From: a virus
IMG/VR virus record: IMGVR_UViG_3300030107_001360
Span: 1 to 39,466 of that record
Strand: one strand, 5' to 3'
Length of the DNA stretch: 39,466 nucleotides
Shown: piece by piece, positions 24,898-30,594 of the stretch
Position numbering within the stretch: the first letter of the stretch is position 1
Layout of the letters: each line of letters opens with the position of its first letter
Position numbers and translations under genes: made by a program
The notes under the pieces: model-generated
Told to the model about the DNA's origin: nothing
Database searches by the model: none
What the model saw: the letters and a program-made list of their open reading frames with translations, nothing else

Positions 24898-24933
24898 TAG
24901 TGCTATCTTCCTTTCGGTAGCACTAGTTTTTTA
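24898..24933 (+). terminator. Intrinsic terminator facing against the early genes
   Basis: CTAGTGCTA pairs with TAGCACTAG (9 bp, 24898-24906 with 24919-24927), followed by TTTTTT on the + strand only. On the - strand it overlaps the end and stop of the lipoprotein gene and is followed by AAAAC, not U. It would therefore stop antisense (+ strand) transcription, or act as a 3'-end barrier for the - strand mRNA. Confidence 0.6.
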
Positions 24934-25019
24934 ACTATTGTAGTTGTTGGATCAATATCAATATCGTGAATTGACCCACAACTACTTAATAACACAAAGA
25001 ATATTATTAATATCTTCAT
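24903..25019 (-). CDS. Small predicted lipoprotein
   Basis: 38 residues with a type II signal peptide: MKILIIFFVLLSSCGS, lipobox LSSC with Cys14 lipidated, then 24 polar residues (DIDIDPTTTIVKKLVLPKGR). Starts in ATGA overlap with the preceding gene; its stop lies in a strong hairpin. Second early lipoprotein of this phage. Receptor masking or superinfection exclusion is the likeliest role by analogy, not shown by sequence. Confidence 0.68.
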   Translation of the reverse strand: MKILIIFFVLLSSCGSIHDIDIDPTTTIVKKLVLPKGR

Positions 25020-25351
25020 TCTGTTTCTTTTATCTCTTGAATTACTGCAACTTTACCTGCAATAAAATCATTTCTAATTGGCATTCTTCCTGTATTTTCC
25101 ATCCAAGAATACCAAGCATTAGTAATGTGTTTATTCGGTACCACCATTGATTTGAATTTACCTTCTTCATCAAAGTATATATCAGTATATCCATCTTTTC
25201 TATTAGACCATTCAGGAATATGTGCTGTTGACATTTCTATCATATCACAATCTAAATGTTTATACATATCTTGAAATGATGGTTTGTACTTATATGTTAC
25301 AGTTTTCGTTCCTTCAAGTGGAGTCGAAATGTGTAATGCATATCTTGCCAT
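25016..25351 (-). CDS. Early protein, unknown
   Basis: 111 residues: MARYALHISTPLEGTKTVTY start, then mixed alpha/beta with Trp/Tyr-rich segments (HIPEWSNRKDGYTDIYFDEE; KHITNAWYSWMENTGRMPI). No transmembrane helix or motif that I know. One base separates it from the upstream coiled-coil gene and it overlaps the lipoprotein start by four bases. Confidence 0.6.
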   Translation of the reverse strand: MARYALHISTPLEGTKTVTYKYKPSFQDMYKHLDCDMIEMSTAHIPEWSNRKDGYTDIYFDEEGKFKSMVVPNKHITNAWYSWMENTGRMPIRNDFIAGKVAVIQEIKETE

Positions 25352-25352
25352 A

Positions 25353-25961
25353 TTATTTCTCCGATAACATTAATAGATTTTTAGCAACTGAATCAGGTAT
25401 TCCAGCATTTTTAAATATATTAGAAATATATTGTCTAACTGCTTGAATTGATCCACCTGAATAAAGTGCGTTTTCTGCTTCTTCTCTTTGAGAGTCTAGC
25501 AATCTTATTGCTGCACCTTTCTTAGAAGCATCATATGCCTTTCTAGTTTCTTGCTTACACATTGCGTCTATGTAATCTTCTAGTTCTGCTAATTTAACAG
25601 GTGAAACTTTATTATCAAACTTGTCATTAACAACATCTGGAGATTCTTTCCAGTTTCTTATTTTTTGCCAAGTTTCAAGTTTCTTTTCAAGTTTTTGACC
25701 AGCAGCAAGACATTTATTTCTGACTTCAGTTAACTTCTTATCATAGTTATCTCTGTAATCAGTGTAGTCTTTTTGTAGTTCAACAACAGTTTTAAGTAAC
25801 TTCTCTATATTTAATTTAGATTTAAATGCAGGTAAGTTCTTATCTTTTGTTCTATCAACTTCAAACTCTCTTTCTGATTCTAAAGCTGACCTTCGGGATC
25901 TAAATTTTCGTTCAATATAGTTTGACAAATATTCGATCTCGTCCTTTCTTATTGGTTTCAT
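25353..25961 (-). CDS. Coiled-coil early protein, unknown
   Basis: 202 residues. Residues about 15-110 are highly charged and helical (LSNYIERKFRSRRSALESER; LLKTVVELQKDYTDYRDNYD), a long coiled coil. The C-terminal part (ALYSGGSIQAVRQYISNIFK) may be a small helical domain. It lies between the ParB-fold gene and small genes of the early operon. It could be structural or DNA-associated; no family recognised. Confidence 0.62.
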   Translation of the reverse strand: MKPIRKDEIEYLSNYIERKFRSRRSALESEREFEVDRTKDKNLPAFKSKLNIEKLLKTVVELQKDYTDYRDNYDKKLTEVRNKCLAAGQKLEKKLETWQKIRNWKESPDVVNDKFDNKVSPVKLAELEDYIDAMCKQETRKAYDASKKGAAIRLLDSQREEAENALYSGGSIQAVRQYISNIFKNAGIPDSVAKNLLMLSEK

Positions 25962-25968
25962 CTTTCTC

Positions 25969-26703
25969 CTATCGTTTATAATCGTACAGTTCTAGTCTAA
26001 TCTTATTTTTAGGATTAGTTCCGTGATTATATATTCTTTCTATATTGACTATAAAATCATTTCTACTTCCTTGATTTTTAAGTTTAGACGAATTGCCTTG
26101 TAGCCTCTTTTTAAAGATTTCCCATTTAAATGTTTTATCTTTAAACACAGCTAACATTGCAGCAATGAACTGTCTTTTTTTGTAGTATTGGAAAAACTCA
26201 CCTATCCAAGCTAATCTTCTAGCTTGAGTTTTTCCCCATTCAAGATCACAGATCTTAAATTCTCCTTCTTTGTATGCTTTAAGAGTCTTACTATCAGTAA
26301 AACCTTTTCCATTAAGCATAGCAACTGATGCCAGTATTGGCATTTCATAAGTTTTAACAAACCATTCTAGTAATGCGTAATCTTTATTATTTAATTTAAC
26401 AAATGACATCATATAATCTGTCAATGTCCATTTTTTATTGTTTTGATTTAGAGCTCTAACTTCAGTCAAAGCAAATTTTGTTTTTATAATATATTTTACG
26501 GGTGCCCCTACAATCTTGTAGGCTTCCAGTCTATGTTGTCCGTCTTGGACTCTCATAGATTCATCCACTATTATGGGAATTTGTAGATCTTTCTCTTTAA
26601 TGAGTTCCACGAGTTTTCTTACCCAAGGCTCGTGAATAGACCTATTACCTTTAAGGTATTTAAATTGAGAATAGTCTTTTGTTTCGTATATTTTATCTGT
26701 CAT
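25969..26703 (-). CDS. ParB/sulfiredoxin-fold protein
   Basis: 244 residues. The N-terminal ParB/Srx-like domain (about 1-95) has GNRSIHEPWVRKLVELIKEK followed by PIIVDESMRVQDGQHRLEAY; DGQHR at 54-58 is the hallmark nucleotide-binding loop (ParB GxRR / Srx-like). The remaining 150 residues are helical and basic, with aromatic residues (WGKTQARRLAWIGEFFQYYK). Such phage proteins may be CTPase-type DNA-binding proteins or nucleases; there is no parA or centromere here, so partition is unlikely. Starts with an 11-base overlap with the 42-residue gene. Confidence 0.8.
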   Translation of the reverse strand: MTDKIYETKDYSQFKYLKGNRSIHEPWVRKLVELIKEKDLQIPIIVDESMRVQDGQHRLEAYKIVGAPVKYIIKTKFALTEVRALNQNNKKWTLTDYMMSFVKLNNKDYALLEWFVKTYEMPILASVAMLNGKGFTDSKTLKAYKEGEFKICDLEWGKTQARRLAWIGEFFQYYKKRQFIAAMLAVFKDKTFKWEIFKKRLQGNSSKLKNQGSRNDFIVNIERIYNHGTNPKNKIRLELYDYKR

Positions 26704-26821
26704 TTGACTCCTTATTTTGTTCTTGTAATCTTTGAAAAAAGTTAGGATATTCTACTTGCATATTCTCACCAAATGCTGCTTCCCACGCTTCCAAGATTTG
26801 TGCTATTGTATATTTTTCCAT
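26693..26821 (-). CDS. 42-residue acidic protein
   Basis: MEKYTIAQILEAWEAAFGEN starts at 26821 in a TAATG overlap with the upstream gene; AAGGAG is five bases before the ATG. The body is acidic and helical (YPNFFQRLQEQNKESNDR). It overlaps the ParB-fold gene by 11 bases. Good RBS and fit make it a likely gene; no function known. Confidence 0.62.
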   Translation of the reverse strand: MEKYTIAQILEAWEAAFGENMQVEYPNFFQRLQEQNKESNDR

Positions 26822-27027
26822 TAGCTCTCCTTTTTTTTGGATTGTTCTAATTTATATTGGTATCTCCACTCACAGGCTTCATCATACAACATATCTATAT
26901 CCATAGGTGTATTGAAACCTAACTCGGTGATACCAGCTATAAATTGATCTTTATCTATTTTACATTCACCGTAATCTGATTGAAGTTTTTCCAACTTATC
27001 TCTTGTCATCTGATTTACTTTGTTCAT
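26821..27027 (-). CDS. Small acidic early protein, unknown
   Basis: 68 residues from the ATG at 27027; a GTG one codon upstream is too close to the AAGGAG. Helical and charged (NQMTRDKLEKLQSDYGECKI; MDIDMLYDEACEWRYQYKLE). Overlaps the membrane gene upstream by 32 bases and the 42-residue gene downstream by one base. Possibly an interaction adaptor; unrecognised. Confidence 0.62.
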   Translation of the reverse strand: MNKVNQMTRDKLEKLQSDYGECKIDKDQFIAGITELGFNTPMDIDMLYDEACEWRYQYKLEQSKKKES

Positions 27028-27193
27028 CACTCTCCTTTACTATGTTACTCGGTAACACTGTTTCTCTAACATCTATCTCGTTACCTTCTTCATCATATAC
27101 ATAATATTTTTCTTGTTTATTTTTTAATTCCCTCTGATGTACATAATTTAACAAATATGCAGCTATCAGAATGAATATTATTAGTTCTAACAT
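26996..27193 (-). CDS. Small single-pass membrane protein
   Basis: 65 residues. The N-terminus MLELIIFILIAAYLLNYVH is one membrane helix; the rest is charged and cytoplasmic or periplasmic (YYVYDEEGNEIDVRETVL), ending KSDDKR. TAGGAG lies six bases upstream of the ATG. Third in a run of short membrane genes from 27641 downward. Confidence 0.65.
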   Translation of the reverse strand: MLELIIFILIAAYLLNYVHQRELKNKQEKYYVYDEEGNEIDVRETVLPSNIVKESDEQSKSDDKR

Positions 27194-27202
27194 ATCATTC
27201 TC

Positions 27203-27277
27203 CTATAATGGTACATTCATCAGTATATAAATAAATATTATTGTATATACTATGACTACACTCCAAGTAGTGTACAT
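27203..27277 (-). CDS. 24-residue membrane peptide
   Basis: MYTTWSVVIVYTIIFIYILM, then four more residues, from the ATG at 27277 in a TAATG overlap with the previous stop; AAAGGA lies upstream. Entirely one hydrophobic helix. It is very short, so the evidence is position, coupling and composition only. Confidence 0.45.
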   Translation of the reverse strand: MYTTWSVVIVYTIIFIYILMNVPL

Positions 27278-27441
27278 TACTTGTCCTTTCTTTTTATTTC
27301 ATATGGTATCTCAACCTTTTGAGGCATATACTTTGCTATTGCATAGCATAGTCCTAAAACTACTCTAATTGGAAACATTATTGCTATCCAAATCCATTTG
27401 GCAGCAACATTCATTAACCAATTTTGAATTGATTTCATCAT
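27277..27441 (-). CDS. 54-residue membrane protein
   Basis: The ATG at 27441 (with a second ATG next to it) has GAGGAG upstream. MMKSIQNWLMNVAAKWIWIA is followed by a hydrophobic helix (IMFPIRVVLGLCYAIAKYM) and a short charged tail. It fills the gap between two other membrane genes. Function unknown. Confidence 0.6.
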   Translation of the reverse strand: MMKSIQNWLMNVAAKWIWIAIMFPIRVVLGLCYAIAKYMPQKVEIPYEIKRKDK

Positions 27442-27443
27442 AT

Positions 27444-27641
27444 TTACTCCTCTCTTTGTTTGTATTTGTTATTCATATATTCTATAAATTCTTCATTTGC
27501 TCTCATTAACCATAGACCAAATACTACAATCAATGCTATTGCAGTATAGAACATAGATATAAGATGACTTGCATCTATAATTGCCACAAATATAATCGTA
27601 ACTAATATAGATAGTATCAAACATAATTGTATTATTCTCAT
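27444..27641 (-). CDS. 65-residue two-helix membrane protein
   Basis: ATG at 27641 chosen because AAAGGAG lies five to six bases upstream; longer frames would run into the structured RNA. Two hydrophobic helices, about 2-24 (RIIQLCLILSILVTIIFVAI) and 30-46 (MFYTAIALIVVFGLWLM), and a charged tail. The 258-base structured element ends just before its RBS, so that RNA may control this gene and those downstream. Confidence 0.65.
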   Translation of the reverse strand: MRIIQLCLILSILVTIIFVAIIDASHLISMFYTAIALIVVFGLWLMRANEEFIEYMNNKYKQREE

Positions 27642-27657
27642 ATTTCTCCTTTGTTTG

Positions 27658-27915
27658 TTTGTATATCTAACTCGCGGTTGGATTTTTATAAGCCAGTGCG
27701 AACACTGGATGTCTAACCGTTGCAACAGCTAGAACTGCCAACCAACTCCCTAGGTGGTCTTACCCACTTTAGGTTAACTCTTATATTTTTCAATATAAGA
27801 ATTGCTAGAGAGTACACTACTAAACAGGCTCTCATCCCTTCGGACATACACCTGAAGTTCGCTACCTTATCGCGTTAACCAGACGATTCTTCAGTCAACG
27901 AGATAGATATACAAA
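27658..27915 (-). ncRNA. Multibranched structured RNA closed by a 17-nt helix
   Basis: TTTGTATATCTATCTCG and CGAGTTAGATATACAAA (- strand, 27899-27915 and 27658-27674) pair at 16 of 17 positions. Inside are at least four arms: CTTATATT-GAAA-AATATAAG (27780-27799), CCTA/TAGG with GTGG/CCAC (27749-27773), CGGTTGG/CTAACCG enclosing CCAGTG/CACTGG (27675-27719), and CTGAAG/CTTCAG (27852-27894). G+C is near half. It follows a strong terminator and precedes the AAAGGAG of the next gene. The GAAA tetraloop favours the - strand, but one G-U pair (27679/27715) favours +. A TAATAT at 27915-27920 overlaps the helix start, so the promoter is unclear. No family recognised. Confidence 0.65.
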
Positions 27916-27967
27916 TATTACCCATTCGGTATCATCATTCCTCAACGGGCTTTTTTTCTTTAGCGAT

Positions 27968-28003
27968 AAAAAAAACCCCATTAGCCCCGAAGGGCTAACG
28001 AGG
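27968..28003 (-). terminator. Strong intrinsic terminator
   Basis: On the - strand a 12-bp stem CCTCGTTAGCCC/GGGCTAATGGGG with a UUCG tetraloop closed by C-G, directly followed by eight U (A run 27968-27975 on +). Two G-U pairs form only on the - strand. It lies 13 bases after the stop of the 171-residue gene and separates the first two early genes from the structured RNA downstream. Confidence 0.9.
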
Positions 28004-28015
28004 TGGCTTATTAAT

Positions 28016-28531
28016 TTAAATTAATGTACCTTGTTTTAATGCATTTCTATAAAATGCTTGTGCTTTAGAATCTTTAGCAACATCACTCTTAACTTTCTTA
28101 AGTGATGATTGCGACCAATCTTTGCCAATTATATTCTTATATTGCTCTTTAGCAGTATCGAATAAGAATTGTGCTCTTTCAAGATTGATTTCTTGTGCAC
28201 CTTTAGTGAATAATAACTTGTTTGTTTTGTTATTATCTAATTCAGTTTTACAATCTTCTCTTGTAAAATCTTGAATTTTTTGATTAGTTTTGTCTAAACT
28301 TTCTTGACATCTATCAAGATGATATTTAAACGAACTAACAAATCTGGATGCATCAGCACTTCCGTGCCAACTCCAGTTTTTATCTTCGTAAAATGTAGCT
28401 ACAAAACTAGTGAAAAACATCTCAATAGTTTTAACTACATCTTCTTTACTAGATTCAAATGTATCTCTCATAGAATCTAGTCTTTCGTTAGAAAAATCAA
28501 ATTCTCTAACTTCTGATGCTAATGTTGACAT
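28016..28531 (-). CDS. First-operon early protein, helical, unknown
   Basis: 171 residues, charged and helical throughout (TLASEVREFDFSNERLDSMR; NQKIQDFTREDCKTELDNNK; RAQFLFDTAKEQYKNIIGKD), no membrane segment. It is one of only two genes between the divergent control region and the strong terminator at 27968, so it is likely among the first expressed, where host-takeover proteins are usually found. It overlaps its upstream partner by 13 bases. Not recognised. Confidence 0.65.
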   Translation of the reverse strand: MSTLASEVREFDFSNERLDSMRDTFESSKEDVVKTIEMFFTSFVATFYEDKNWSWHGSADASRFVSSFKYHLDRCQESLDKTNQKIQDFTREDCKTELDNNKTNKLLFTKGAQEINLERAQFLFDTAKEQYKNIIGKDWSQSSLKKVKSDVAKDSKAQAFYRNALKQGTLI

Positions 28532-28713
28532 TTAGCCTCCTTTTTTGTTGTGATTAATAATGGACTATTGTATTTACCAAGAATACTATCTATCTCAGTA
28601 TTTACCTCAGTTTCATTATCTTCGTTTCGAGTACTATCTAACTCTTGTACTCGTATCTTATCAGAACCTGATATATTTAATTCATACCAGTCTAACATTT
28701 CAGATATTTTCAT
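28519..28713 (-). CDS. First early gene, small acidic protein
   Basis: 64 residues from the ATG at 28713, which follows TTGGAGGTAGAT (GGAGG five bases away); an upstream TTG overlaps this RBS and is rejected. MKISEMLDWYELNISGSDKI, then an Asn/Glu/Thr-rich middle. It is the first gene of the leftward transcript, next to the control region. Early host-acting inhibitor or regulator is possible; unrecognised. Confidence 0.62.
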   Translation of the reverse strand: MKISEMLDWYELNISGSDKIRVQELDSTRNEDNETEVNTEIDSILGKYNSPLLITTKKEAKCQH

Positions 28714-28771
28714 ATCTACCTCCAAGTTATTAATTAACCCGTCTTAACTCACGGGATTAAGTAGGAGCACG

Positions 28772-29094
28772 ATCACGAGGTAAACTACACTTCACTGCGG
28801 AAAGTTGTTGCACCCGTAGTGGTGCGACCACTTTTCCTCGCTGGAGCGATAGCGGAAGGCAGTGAAGTAGTAGGCAAACTCGTGATAAAAGCGACTAACT
28901 CCCGTGTGTGTGGGGGCCCCATAGCAATAGTGAGAAACGCAGGATAATGCGATTGAGCATTAGCCGAGTATCGCAATGGTTGGAAATCGTACAGCTGTTT
29001 ATTCTGTGGCGAGATGCCAATCGCCACTGAATAACTACAGCTAGTAGATTTTAAATTGCGTATGGCGGGAAACCAAGTGATGACGGATGTCATC
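28772..29094 (+). ncRNA. Large two-domain structured RNA in the control region
   Basis: Domain 1 (28772-28886): ATCACGAG/CTCGTGAT, then CTAC plus ACTTCACTGC pairing with GCAGTGAAGT plus GTAG (one bulged A), then a three-way junction with a ~15-bp hairpin (28799-28837) and CGCT/AGCG (28839-28854). Domain 2 (28969-29062): CGCAAT/ATTGCG enclosing AAATC/GATTT, then a 19-bp arm AGCTGT, TTATTC, GTGGCGA with their complements around GATGCCAA. Hairpins GGATAATGC/GCATTAGCC (28942-28965) and GATGAC/GTCATC (29079-29094) link and follow. A G-U in the 15-bp hairpin forms only on the + strand. G+C exceeds 50% in 28801-28920. TGGTT (28977) and AACCA (29071) could make a pseudoknot. Not tmRNA, RNase P or tRNA. 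Confidence 0.7.
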
Positions 29095-29151
29095 TCCATA
29101 TCTTGTGTTGTGAGTATCAATAAACACTAAAGTATCATAATAATGCTTGAC

Positions 29152-29197
29152 AAGGAGGAATTAATTGTCCACTAACGATATGAGCAGAATAGAATAA
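29152..29197 (+). promoter_or_regulatory. Strong RBS with a 10-codon leader frame before terS
   Basis: AAGGAGG at 29152-29158 is the best Shine-Dalgarno near terS, but lies 41 bases before its ATG. It is correctly spaced for a TTG at 29165, whose frame (LSTNDMSRIE, stop 29195-29197) ends two bases before the terS ATG. The terS ATG itself has no RBS, so translation may depend on coupling with the leader. Confidence 0.4.
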
Positions 29198-29199
29198 TA

Positions 29200-29571
29200 A
29201 TGTCCGAATTAACAGACAAGCAGAAAGCATTAGTTGATACCATCGTAGCAACAGGGTGTAGTATTAAGGAAGCAGCCGAAAAGGCAGGATATTCAAGTAA
29301 AGGGTCATCTGAAGCAGGGAGAGTAAGTGCTTCTCGCACACTACGATTACCAAAGGTACAGAGTTATATGCAATCAAGGATAGCACAAACTCTAGGACTT
29401 GGTGCAGTAAGTGCGAGTAAAAGATTAATCGAGTTATCTAACGGAGCACGATCTGAATATGTTCAGCTCGAAGCTAGTAGAGATATACTCGATAGAGTAG
29501 GATTAAGAGCTCCCGATAAGGTAGCTCATAATATACAAGGCGATATTAAGATCAATATCGACTTGACTTAA
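29200..29571 (+). CDS. Terminase small subunit
   Basis: 123 residues. N-terminal helix-turn-helix (TDKQKALVDTIVATGCSIKE, AAEKAGYSSKGSSEAGRVSA), then the central RVSASRTLRLPKVQSYMQSR helix and an oligomerisation segment (SASKRLIELSNGARSEYVQL) followed by RDILDRVGLRAPDK; this is the usual layout of TerS proteins that bind the packaging site and load the large subunit. It is the first gene of the late operon. The large subunit follows about 1 kb later after small genes. Confidence 0.88.
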   Translation: MSELTDKQKALVDTIVATGCSIKEAAEKAGYSSKGSSEAGRVSASRTLRLPKVQSYMQSRIAQTLGLGAVSASKRLIELSNGARSEYVQLEASRDILDRVGLRAPDKVAHNIQGDIKINIDLT

Positions 29572-29573
29572 TC

Positions 29574-29650
29574 CTTCGGTATAAGGACTTCCTCTTTCGA
29601 TTTGAGCCAACCCGACAGGGGGGGCGAAAATCTATCATCGCTAGATGACT
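29574..29650 (+). promoter_or_regulatory. Hairpins between terS and the small basic gene
   Basis: Three hairpins in 77 bases: TCCTT/AAGGA (29574-29589); a stem 29599-29632 of GATTT, GCC and CCC with their complements, separated by a tandem G-A mismatch and an AA/GG loop around GACA; and TCATC/GATGA with loop GCTA (29635-29648). The run of seven G (29618-29624) is unusual in this genome. It may be an mRNA processing or packaging-related element. Confidence 0.45.
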
Positions 29651-29691
29651 AGTGGAGTAGTACACACAATAAAGGTTATTTTAAGTTCACT

Positions 29692-29826
29692 ATGGCAAAG
29701 AGAAAGAATACCTTCGGAATTAATACTTATGTGAAAACGACCAAAAAGAAAATTGGTCGGCATAAGAAACGGATGAATAAATCAGAAAAAAGAAATTATA
29801 AGCCATACAACCGACAAGGGCGATAG
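29692..29826 (+). CDS. Small, very basic protein
   Basis: 44 residues: MAKRKNTFGINTYVKTTKKK, then IGRHKKRMNKSEKRNYKPYN and RQGR. I recognise the VKTTKKK...RHKK..NK.EKR pattern as a short basic protein conserved near terminase genes in many marine phages, with no known function. About one third Lys/Arg, so nucleic-acid binding in packaging or the virion is likely. Weak RBS. The stop is followed by a TGTGCGTTG word and a U9 run (29847-29855). Confidence 0.68.
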   Translation: MAKRKNTFGINTYVKTTKKKIGRHKKRMNKSEKRNYKPYNRQGR

Positions 29827-29895
29827 TGTGTGCGTTGGAAATAATTTTTTTTTAAGTATAACTCCGCCTTACCCACAAAACATAAGGAGAGTTAT

Positions 29896-30093
29896 ATGAA
29901 TTATTTAGTTAAGATATGGAGTTATCCTGCATCCGAATTTAAGAAAGAAATATTGTTTAATGCAGAGAATGATGTTATAGCTATGCAAAAGGCATCTGCT
30001 GCAACACCAGACGGATGTAGATCAACATACGAAGAAATAAACAAGGAGCAATATGAAAAAAACCAAAAAGCCATCCAAACCGAAGAAACCTAA
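29896..30093 (+). CDS. Small protein, unknown
   Basis: 65 residues with AAGGAG six bases before the ATG. The N-terminal half has a beta-alpha pattern (NYLVKIWSYPASEFKKEILF), then an Ala-rich turn and a Gln/Lys/Glu-rich helix (EEINKEQYEKNQKAIQTEET). It lies between the basic protein and the resolvase-like nuclease in the packaging region. Not recognised. Confidence 0.62.
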   Translation: MNYLVKIWSYPASEFKKEILFNAENDVIAMQKASAATPDGCRSTYEEINKEQYEKNQKAIQTEET

Positions 30094-30104
30094 AAAAACG
30101 AATT

Positions 30105-30440
30105 ATGGCAAACCCAGCAAAAAGAAAGGGTACTAGAGTCGAAAATAAGATCAAGAAGCTATTTCTTGAACTTGGTATCAATACTCGAAGACAACCTATG
30201 TCTGGAGCTATTGTAGGTTTTCCTCACGATGTCCACGCAGATATAATGGGTGGACTTAGCATTGAATGTAAAGCTAGAAAAGGAGCTAAAGGATTTGTCA
30301 CTATGGAGAAGTGGCAAGGCAGTGCAGATCTTTTAGTCCTTGTTTCAGATTATCAAGAACCACGGGTTCAAATGAGATGGAGAAAATTTAAGGAGTTAAT
30401 GGGCTATGTCGTTTCTCAAGAGCTTGAGTCTAAAGGATAG
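30105..30440 (+). CDS. Holliday-junction-resolvase-like endonuclease
   Basis: 111 residues of the PD-(D/E)XK type: Glu13 in GTRVENK, Asp42 in FPHDVHAD, and Glu54-x-Lys56 in IECKAR, followed by WQGSADLLVLVSDYQEPRV. The order E...D...ExK and the small size fit Hjc/VRR-NUC-like resolvases. Next to the terminase genes, it probably trims branched replicative DNA before packaging, as T7 gp3 or T4 gp49 do. It overlaps the next gene by 35 bases. Confidence 0.85.
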   Translation: MANPAKRKGTRVENKIKKLFLELGINTRRQPMSGAIVGFPHDVHADIMGGLSIECKARKGAKGFVTMEKWQGSADLLVLVSDYQEPRVQMRWRKFKELMGYVVSQELESKG

Positions 30441-30594
30441 AAGAAGACTTAGAACTATTATTAAAAAAGTCCATTTCGCCCATTATCCAAAAGATAAAAT
30501 CACAGATTACGAAGCAGATAAATTAGTTGAAGCATTTGGTGAAGAAACAGTTTATAATATGTTAAAAGCCAATGTAGGAACTAATGTCGATTAA
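30406..30594 (+). CDS. Small helical protein before terL, unknown
   Basis: 62 residues: MSFLKSLSLKDRRRLRTIIK, then VHFAHYPKDKITDYEADKLV and a short end. Basic at the start, helical. It overlaps both the resolvase-like gene (35 bases) and terL (11 bases), so it is translated within the packaging operon. Function unknown; a terminase cofactor is possible. Confidence 0.62.
   Translation: MSFLKSLSLKDRRRLRTIIKKVHFAHYPKDKITDYEADKLVEAFGEETVYNMLKANVGTNVD

Larger units (their letters stand above)
28714..29199. promoter_or_regulatory. Divergent control region without protein genes
   Basis: 486 bases separate the leftward early operon from the rightward late operon. It must hold promoters for both, but no clean -35/-10 pair was found for the early side. 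On the late side TTGACA at 29148-29153 lacks a good -10 at the usual spacing. Most of it (28772-29094) is a GC-rich, highly structured RNA. A CCCGT/ACGGG hairpin lies at 28738-28755. Direct repeats AGTATCA occur near 29112 and 29131. Confidence 0.6.

Noticed and set aside
27675-27719. tRNA-like fold
   Set aside because: The CCAGTG hairpin within CGGTTGG/CTAACCG looks like one tRNA arm, but there is no acceptor stem, anticodon arm or T loop of proper size.
28910-28920. GGGGGCCCC palindrome as a restriction or cos site
   Set aside because: Short palindrome within the structured RNA; nothing else supports a cohesive-end site.
28772-29094. tmRNA, RNase P RNA or group I intron
   Set aside because: No tRNA-like end, no GAGGAAAGTCC or ACAGAAA-type RNase P blocks, no intron core or interrupted gene could be found.
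28785-29120. 111-codon open frame on the - strand
   Set aside because: It lies entirely over the structured RNA region, has no RBS, and its product (TSVITWFPAIRNLKSTSCSY...) looks like random translation of GC-rich stem DNA.
29847-29855. U9 run after the small basic protein as a terminator
   Set aside because: No GC-rich stem precedes it at the right distance; terL and other late genes lie downstream.
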